A stretch of 9,991 nucleotides of DNA from Chloroflexota bacterium. Lineage in GTDB: Bacteria; Chloroflexota; Dehalococcoidia; DSTF01; RBG-16-68-14. The notes under the pieces were generated by a model, which made no database searches, had not been told where the DNA came from, and saw only the letters and a list, made by a program, of their open reading frames with translations. The first letter of the stretch is position 1. Each line of letters starts with the position of its first letter. The stretch is from contig JACZTE010000017.1 of the NCBI GenBank assembly GCA_022573935.1, positions 1-9,991 of the forward strand. The letters are read 5' to 3'. Shown here piece by piece: positions 6,308 through 9,991 of the stretch. The translations under genes were made by a program, and so were the position numbers.

Positions 6308-6310
6308 GCT

Positions 6311-6328
6311 TTGTATCTCGTATCACAA
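6311..6328 (-). promoter_or_regulatory. Candidate operator, copy 2 (cupredoxin gene)
   Basis: On the minus strand this reads TTGTGATACGAGATACAA, 16 of 18 identical to copy 1 and 14 of 18 to copy 3. It ends 4 bp before the cupredoxin ATG and contains the predicted -10 (GATACG). Its orientation relative to the cupredoxin gene is the same as that of copy 1 relative to ctaC. Confidence 0.6.
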
Positions 6329-6345
6329 TGTGCCGATACGGTCAA
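6319..6345 (-). promoter_or_regulatory. Predicted cupredoxin promoter
   Basis: Minus strand: TTGACC (6345-6340, 5 of 6 match to the -35 consensus), 15 bp, then TGT-GATACG (hexamer 6324-6319, weak but with an extended TGn). The layout mirrors the ctaC promoter: -35, 11-12 bp, then the 18-bp repeat. Transcription would start only about 5 nt before the ATG, consistent with the missing Shine-Dalgarno. Confidence 0.4.
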
Positions 6346-6360
6346 GCGGTTCGGCGCATT

Positions 6361-6389
6361 TTGCGATTAGACGTGGCACCTGATATAGT
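6361..6389 (+). promoter_or_regulatory. Predicted ctaAB promoter with extended -10
   Basis: TTGCGA (6361-6366, 4 of 6), a 17-bp spacer, then TATAGT (6384-6389, 5 of 6) preceded by an extended TGa motif at 6381-6383. Transcription would start near 6396, giving a leader of about 40 nt for ctaA. It diverges from the cupredoxin promoter. Confidence 0.6.
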
Positions 6390-6393
6390 CCCC

Positions 6394-6411
6394 TTGTACC
6401 CTGCATCACAA
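6394..6411 (-). promoter_or_regulatory. Candidate operator, copy 3 (ctaA)
   Basis: On the minus strand this reads TTGTGATGCAGGGTACAA, 16 of 18 identical to copy 1. It begins 4 bp after the ctaA -10 and covers the predicted transcription start, a typical repressor position. It has the same strand orientation as copy 2, from which it is 83 bp away start to start. Confidence 0.6.
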
Positions 6412-6435
6412 ACGAGAGCGCGTAAGCGGGAGCGG

Positions 6436-7461
6436 ATGAAGACGGAGACCAACGTAGCTGAGGGAGCGTCGTCCCCGAACGGGTACCGCTGGCTCGCCGT
6501 GGCCACATGCGCTGCCACGTTCGCGCTGATCGTCCTCGGCGGCGTGGTGCGCGCCACGGGCTCCGGCGATGCCTGCCCGGACTGGCCTCGCTGTCAAGGG
6601 GAGCTGATACCGCCGCTGGAGCCGGACATACTGATCGAGTTCTCCCATCGACTGCTCGCCTCCGTTGTCGGGCTGCTCGTGCTGGCGATGGCCGTCGTCG
6701 CCTGGCGCTCTCAGCGCCAAGCGCCCGTCATACTGTGGGGCGCGACGGCGGCGCTGGCGCTGGTGGCGGGACAGATCGTGCTGGGCGGGCTGACCGTCCT
6801 CAACGACCTGCCGGCCAACATGGTGATGGCCCACATGGCGCTGGCGGCGACACTGTTGGCGACGCTGCTGCTCATCGCGGTCGCGTCTTTCGATATCGAG
6901 CCCGCGCCCAGCGCCGAACGGCGGCGTAGCGCGGCCTCGTTCCGAAACCTGGCGATCTTCGCCGCGCTGGCCACCTTCGGCCTGATGCTGACCGGCTCCT
7001 TCGTGAGCGGCAGCGGCGCGGGCCTGGCCTTCCGCGACTGGCCGCTGTTCAACGGGCAGCTCATGCCGGAGGGCGGCCGCCTCGCGATGATCCACGCTGG
7101 GCATCGGATGGCCGCCGTGGGCGTCGGCCTGCTGCTGGTGTACGTCTCTGTCCGCGCGAAGCGCGAGCAGCACTGGAATCGGGCCGTGCTCATGACGGTC
7201 CGGTTCGCAATGGCGCTCTACGGGGTGCAGGTGCTAGTGGGCGCGGCAAATATCTGGACGCTGCTCCAACCTTCGGCGACCGCGACCCACTTGGCGCTAG
7301 CCATGGCTATCTGGGGGGCGCTGGTAACCGCGTCGCTGCTCGCTCACCGAGCGACTCAGCCGCTGCCGCAGACTGAAGACGAACGAGCCGGCCGGGCGTT
7401 GCCACGGCAGGGCACTGTCGAGCCGGCATCGGCGACCCTGCCTGCCGGCGGGGCCTCTTAG
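6436..7461 (+). CDS. ctaA: Heme A synthase
   Basis: A 341-residue, eight-helix membrane protein that oxidises the C8 methyl of heme O to a formyl group, giving heme A for CtaD. ATG 6436 is preferred, with GGGAG at 6428-6432 (short 3-nt spacing); the frame stays open upstream but that part lies in the promoter region. The two halves are an internal duplication: VVRATGSGDACPDWPRCQG (about 38-54) is echoed by FVSGSGAGLAFRDWPLFNG (about 189-207). Heme-ligand histidines appear in pairs, His71 and His133 in the first half and His223 (or 220) and His285 in the second. Glu68 in IEFSHR and the extracellular cysteines Cys47 and Cys53 match residues important in Bacillus CtaA. The last ~30 residues are a hydrophilic tail. 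ctaB follows after 8 bp, so the two form one operon. Confidence 0.95.
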   Translation: MKTETNVAEGASSPNGYRWLAVATCAATFALIVLGGVVRATGSGDACPDWPRCQGELIPPLEPDILIEFSHRLLASVVGLLVLAMAVVAWRSQRQAPVILWGATAALALVAGQIVLGGLTVLNDLPANMVMAHMALAATLLATLLLIAVASFDIEPAPSAERRRSAASFRNLAIFAALATFGLMLTGSFVSGSGAGLAFRDWPLFNGQLMPEGGRLAMIHAGHRMAAVGVGLLLVYVSVRAKREQHWNRAVLMTVRFAMALYGVQVLVGAANIWTLLQPSATATHLALAMAIWGALVTASLLAHRATQPLPQTEDERAGRALPRQGTVEPASATLPAGGAS

Positions 7462-7469
7462 GAGAAGCG

Positions 7470-8408
7470 ATGCTTCGACAGGACGTTGTGCAGCCGACGC
7501 TAGACCTGCCGAAGACGGCAGTTCGACGCCCAACCGTTAGCTTGCTGCGGACGGCGAACGCGTATCTCTCCCTCACCAAGCCGCGCATCATCTCGCTGCT
7601 GCTCGTCACCACGGTACCGACGATGATCGTTGCTCAAGGAGGGATGCCGTCGCTCTGGCTGGTGCTGGTCACCTTGCTGGGCGGCACCCTGGCCGCCGGC
7701 GGCGCCAACGCGATCAACTGCTTCCTCGATCGAGACATCGATGGCATCATGTCCCGCACCCAAGATCGGCCGCTGCCCGCCGGCACGTTGGAGCCGGAGC
7801 GAGCGCTCCTTTTCGGCGTCTCGCTGGGAGTTCTCGCCTTCGTCGTGCTGGTGCTGGGAGCGAATCTGTTGAGCGCGGTGCTGGCGATAACGGCGCTGGC
7901 CTTCTACGTCTTCGTCTACACTATCTGGCTCAAGCGCAGCAGCAGCCAGAACATCGTCATCGGTGGCGCTGCCGGGGCGATGCCGCCGTTGGTGGGCTGG
8001 GCGGCCGTCACCGGCGGGCTGGGCTGGCCGGCGCTGGTGCTCTTCGGCATCGTCTTCCTCTGGACGCCGCCGCACTTCTGGGCGCTGGCGCTCCGCTATC
8101 GCGCCGACTACGCGCGGGCGGGCGTGCCGATGTTGCCGGTGGTCAAGGGCGAAGCTGAGACGAGACGGCAGGTGCTGCTCTACAGTGGCCTGCTCGTCGC
8201 CTGCACGCTGGCGTTGGTGCCCGTCGCTGACATGGGGCTGTTCTATCTCGGAACGGCGCTCGTACTGGGCGGCGGTTTCGTCGGGCTAGCGCTGCGAATG
8301 TGGCGATGGCCGACAATGCAGGCGACGAGAGCGCTCTTCCTCTACTCGATCCCCTACCTGGGCTTGCTCTTCGTTGCGATGGGCGTCGACCAGGCGCTGC
8401 CCTGGTAG
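7470..8408 (+). CDS. ctaB: Protoheme IX farnesyltransferase (heme O synthase)
   Basis: A 312-residue membrane prenyltransferase of the UbiA superfamily that attaches farnesyl from farnesyl diphosphate to protoheme, giving heme O, the substrate of CtaA. ATG 7470 has AGGAG 5 nt upstream, overlapping the ctaA stop, which suggests translational coupling. The first Asp-rich diphosphate-binding motif is N83-CFL-D87-RDI-D91 followed by RTQDRPLPAG, diagnostic for this enzyme. YTIWLKRSSSQNIVIGGAAGAMPPLVGW (150-177) and TPPHFWALALRYRADY with AGVPMLPVV (199-225) are further family signatures. About nine helices are visible. The ~28-residue hydrophilic N-terminus precedes the usual LTKPRI start of the domain. 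The stop lies 8 bp from the stop of the opposing lipoprotein gene. Confidence 0.96.
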   Translation: MLRQDVVQPTLDLPKTAVRRPTVSLLRTANAYLSLTKPRIISLLLVTTVPTMIVAQGGMPSLWLVLVTLLGGTLAAGGANAINCFLDRDIDGIMSRTQDRPLPAGTLEPERALLFGVSLGVLAFVVLVLGANLLSAVLAITALAFYVFVYTIWLKRSSSQNIVIGGAAGAMPPLVGWAAVTGGLGWPALVLFGIVFLWTPPHFWALALRYRADYARAGVPMLPVVKGEAETRRQVLLYSGLLVACTLALVPVADMGLFYLGTALVLGGGFVGLALRMWRWPTMQATRALFLYSIPYLGLLFVAMGVDQALPW

Positions 8409-8412
8409 CGCG

Positions 8413-8434
8413 CTGCTCAGGACGGACCGAGCAG
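8413..8434. terminator. Possible bidirectional hairpin at the ctaB / lipoprotein convergence
   Basis: CTGCTC (8413-8418) pairs with GAGCAG (8429-8434), and inside it GG (8420-8421) can pair with CC (8427-8428). It spans the gene-to-gene junction and covers the lipoprotein stop codon. There is no T-run on either side, and the stem is short, so this is a weak call. Confidence 0.25.
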
Positions 8435-9376
8435 ATCCTCCAGTGCCGCCCCAACCTCCTCCGCGTTGGTAATGCCTTCGAACTTGCCCGCGATCAGGCC
8501 GTCGCTGTCGACGACGAATACAAACGGCTCGCTCTGTAATCCCCACTCCGCCAGCGCCGCGACCGGGATCAGGCCGCGGCCGGCGCGGGCGTCCTCCAGC
8601 ACGTACGGCTCGATGTGGATGAAGGTTGCCTGATCGCCGTACTGCTCGTACAGCGGCACGAGGACTTCGTCCACCACCGGCCCGCAGAGGCGGCTGGTGC
8701 AGAAGCCCGGCGTGGCGAAGGCGACGACGATCGGCTTGCCGGCGTCCAGCGCCTCGGCCACCGTCAGGTCGTGCAGCTCCGGGCGGGGAGGGTTGCTCGT
8801 GTCGATCTCGGAGATGTCCGCAACGTCGCTGAGCGTGAGCTGCTGCGAGCGCGGCGCCGGTTCGCCGATGCCGGGGACGGTGCCCTGCTCTAGTACGGTG
8901 AAGCGCACGCGCAGCGGATCGAACGCCTCTCCATCGCGCTGGCCCTCTACCTCGACGCCCCAGCTGCCGGCCTCGTCGAAGCGGAAGGCAACGACGTAGC
9001 CGCCGACGTCGTTGCCGGTGTGGGTGTGGAGCGTACCGTCCTCGTGTTCATGGACCTGGTTCTCCTCCAGCGAGACGAACCTGGTCGGCGTCTCCGTCTT
9101 CAGCGTCCCTTCCTCGCCCTCCAGCTTGAAGAACCGCGCGGTCACCTGCGCGTTCAGGATGAGCTGGCCTTCGCTGTCTTGGAGAATGAAGAGGAACCGG
9201 TCGTCGCCAATGGCGAGCTGCGAGTTGCCGAGCAGAACGGTAATCTCGCGGTCCTTTAGCTCTAACACCTCGGGCCAGAAGTTGTCGTCCGGCTCGGAAG
9301 TCGTCCCGCCGCCGCAGGCCGCGGCGAGCAGGGCGATCGTGGCGAGGATGGCGGCTAGAGTGAAGAGCCTTCGCAT
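8417..9376 (-). CDS. Lipoprotein with thioredoxin-like C-x4-C domain, possible oxidase maturation factor
   Basis: A 319-residue protein from ATG 9376, with AAAGGA 8 nt upstream; the frame stays open further upstream but without a signal peptide. Residues 1-21 are a lipoprotein signal (MRRLFTLAAILATIALLAAAC, Cys21 lipidated). Residues about 35-165 look like a beta-sandwich with a His-rich loop VHEHEDGTLHTHTG (108-121), a plausible metal site. Residues about 170-315 resemble a thioredoxin/peroxiredoxin fold: GKPIVVAFATPGFCTSRLCGP, with cysteines 226 and 231 spaced C-x4-C, and later a PFVFVVDSDGLIAGKFEG strand-turn. SCO proteins use C-x3-C and thioredoxins C-x2-C, so this is neither classical type. 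Location beside ctaB and the oxidase suggests thiol reduction or copper delivery to CuA, but this is inference. It is not preceded by the shared operator. Confidence 0.75.
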   Translation of the reverse strand: MRRLFTLAAILATIALLAAACGGGTTSEPDDNFWPEVLELKDREITVLLGNSQLAIGDDRFLFILQDSEGQLILNAQVTARFFKLEGEEGTLKTETPTRFVSLEENQVHEHEDGTLHTHTGNDVGGYVVAFRFDEAGSWGVEVEGQRDGEAFDPLRVRFTVLEQGTVPGIGEPAPRSQQLTLSDVADISEIDTSNPPRPELHDLTVAEALDAGKPIVVAFATPGFCTSRLCGPVVDEVLVPLYEQYGDQATFIHIEPYVLEDARAGRGLIPVAALAEWGLQSEPFVFVVDSDGLIAGKFEGITNAEEVGAALEDLLGPS

Positions 9377-9456
9377 GGCAGTGTTCCTTTCCAGATCGTG
9401 AGGTCGATTCGCGTCACCGCACCATGAATGGCGCGGCATGAGGAACGCAGAGCATG

Positions 9457-9476
9457 CCCCAGCTTTCAAGCTGGGG
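9457..9476. repeat. Perfect 20-nt inverted repeat
   Basis: CCCCAGCTTTCAAGCTGGGG: an 8-bp GC-rich stem with a TTCA tetraloop (9 pairs if fully extended as DNA). It is followed 5 bp later by a second palindrome at 9482-9493. It lies upstream of the divergent lipoprotein and nadE genes, not after a gene, so a terminator role is unlikely. Subterminal hairpins of IS200/IS605-type elements look similar, but no transposase is present. Confidence 0.5.
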
Positions 9477-9481
9477 TAGAG

Positions 9482-9493
9482 CCATACGTATGG
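9482..9493. repeat. Perfect 12-bp palindrome
   Basis: CCATACGTATGG is self-complementary. The overlapping ATGGTAGC (9490-9497) is repeated inverted as GCTACCAT at 9534-9541, which could close a larger 52-nt stem-loop. GGAGAAGC also occurs twice in this interval (9501-9508 and 9528-9535). It could be a regulatory site or a small element remnant. Confidence 0.4.
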
Positions 9494-9562
9494 TAGCGCA
9501 GGAGAAGCGGTGGGGAAACGGGGCCGTGGAGAAGCTACCATCGGGAGCCACCTCCGCTTCCC

Positions 9563-9592
9563 TTGACGCCTCGCGGCCCAAGCGTCGATAAT
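9563..9592 (+). promoter_or_regulatory. Predicted nadE promoter
   Basis: TTGACG (9563-9568, 5 of 6) and GATAAT (9587-9592, 5 of 6) with an 18-bp spacer. Transcription would start near 9599, about 30 nt before the nadE ATG. Confidence 0.6.
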
Positions 9593-9628
9593 GAAGAGAA
9601 GCCAATTAGCGTATCGAGTACACTAACT

Positions 9629-9991
9629 ATGCGCAGCCTACGAATCGGCCTCGCTCAGATCAACACCACTGTCGGCGATCTCGATGGCAACGTCGCCAAG
9701 GTGCTGGAGTACGCGCAGCGCGCGCGGGAGCTGGGCGTCGACGTGATCGCCTTTCCGGAGCTGACGGTCACCGGCTATCCGCCCGAAGACCTGCTGCTCC
9801 GCGATCACTTCGTCCTCGATAACAAGGCGGCGCTTGAGCGCATCGTCGAGGGCACACTTCGACAGGCTCAGGGTGTCGTGCTCGTCGTCGGCTTCGTGGA
9901 TGAGGAGGGCGGGGAGATCTACAATACCGCAGCCGTCATCTACGATGGCCGGTTGGCCGGCGTATACCGCAAGCAGCTCCTCCCCAACTAC
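9629..9991 (+). CDS. nadE: Glutamine-dependent NAD+ synthetase, N-terminal part
   Basis: 121 codons are visible from ATG 9629 and the gene runs off the window. The sequence MRSLRIGLAQINTTVGDLDG, then AFPELTVTGYPPEDLLLRD and VYRKQLLPNY, is the N-terminal nitrilase-type glutaminase domain of glutamine-dependent NAD synthetases. Glu44 and Lys115 are two residues of the Glu-Lys-Cys triad; the cysteine would lie downstream of the window. The full enzyme (about 550-590 residues in this class) amidates deamido-NAD to NAD+ with ATP, using ammonia channelled from glutamine. No Shine-Dalgarno is visible just upstream (GAGTACACTAACT). TACACT at 9619-9624 could act as a closer -10, giving a leaderless transcript. 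The gene is a separate transcription unit from the oxidase genes. Confidence 0.9.
   Translation, partial: MRSLRIGLAQINTTVGDLDGNVAKVLEYAQRARELGVDVIAFPELTVTGYPPEDLLLRDHFVLDNKAALERIVEGTLRQAQGVVLVVGFVDEEGGEIYNTAAVIYDGRLAGVYRKQLLPNY

Noticed and set aside
6172..6435. Upstream extension of the ctaA frame
   Set aside because: It runs antisense to the cupredoxin gene and through the divergent promoter. The sequence is Arg/Gly-rich and has no family match before MKTETN.
9377..9541. 55-codon upstream extension of the C-x4-C lipoprotein
   Set aside because: It would bury the lipoprotein signal peptide inside the protein and runs through the palindrome cluster. ATG 9376 has a proper ribosome binding site.
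9611..9624. GTATCGAGTACACT before nadE as a fourth operator copy
   Set aside because: It shares a CGAG/TACA core but the spacing is off and the TTGT end is missing.
1..9991. CRISPR array, tRNA, rRNA, transposase or phage genes
   Set aside because: I saw no regularly spaced repeats, no cloverleaf, and no such protein in any frame.

Overview
The window holds an aerobic respiration locus: a complete aa3-type cytochrome c oxidase gene set, its heme A biosynthesis genes, and two copper or thiol proteins beside it. Unrelated housekeeping genes lie at each end. The DNA is GC-rich with short intergenic gaps, lipoproteins carry 'LAAAC'-type lipoboxes, the oxidase order is ctaC-D-E-F-G, and a membrane-anchored cupredoxin is present. 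I infer a Chloroflexota-like bacterium with moderate to low confidence; no rRNA or tRNA is present to settle it.

Layout. 1-162 is the 3' end of greA (+). 329-601 is a 90-residue double-CxxC zinc-ribbon protein (+) followed by a perfect 13-bp hairpin. 834-5586 is the oxidase operon: ctaC (subunit II, lipoprotein), ctaD (subunit I), ctaE (subunit III), ctaF (subunit IV with an extra N-terminal helix) and ctaG (copper/assembly factor), with gaps of 12-48 bp and GTG/ATG/TTG/ATG/TTG starts. 5591-6307 (-) is a three-helix membrane-anchored cupredoxin, convergent with ctaG and only 4 bp from it. 6308-6435 is a divergent promoter region. 6436-8408 is ctaA-ctaB (+), heme A synthase and heme O synthase. 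8417-9376 (-) is a lipoprotein with a His-rich N-terminal domain and a thioredoxin-like C-terminal domain bearing C-x4-C, convergent with ctaB and 8 bp from it. 9629 to the end is the start of glutamine-dependent NAD+ synthetase (+).

How the genes work together. ctaB and ctaA convert protoheme to heme O and then heme A for CtaD. CtaG, and possibly the C-x4-C lipoprotein, supply copper or reduce the copper-site thiols. CtaC/D/E/F form the proton-pumping oxidase. The cupredoxin may carry electrons to the oxidase or help with copper.

The most notable signal is non-coding. An 18-bp sequence, TTGTGATRCRRGRTACAA, occurs three times and I found it nowhere else in the window: at 800-817 before ctaC, 6311-6328 before the cupredoxin gene, and 6394-6411 before ctaA. 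The copies differ only by purine transitions, and each lies on or just after a predicted -10 element. This is the pattern expected of a common operator that coordinates oxidase structural genes, heme A synthesis and the cupredoxin.
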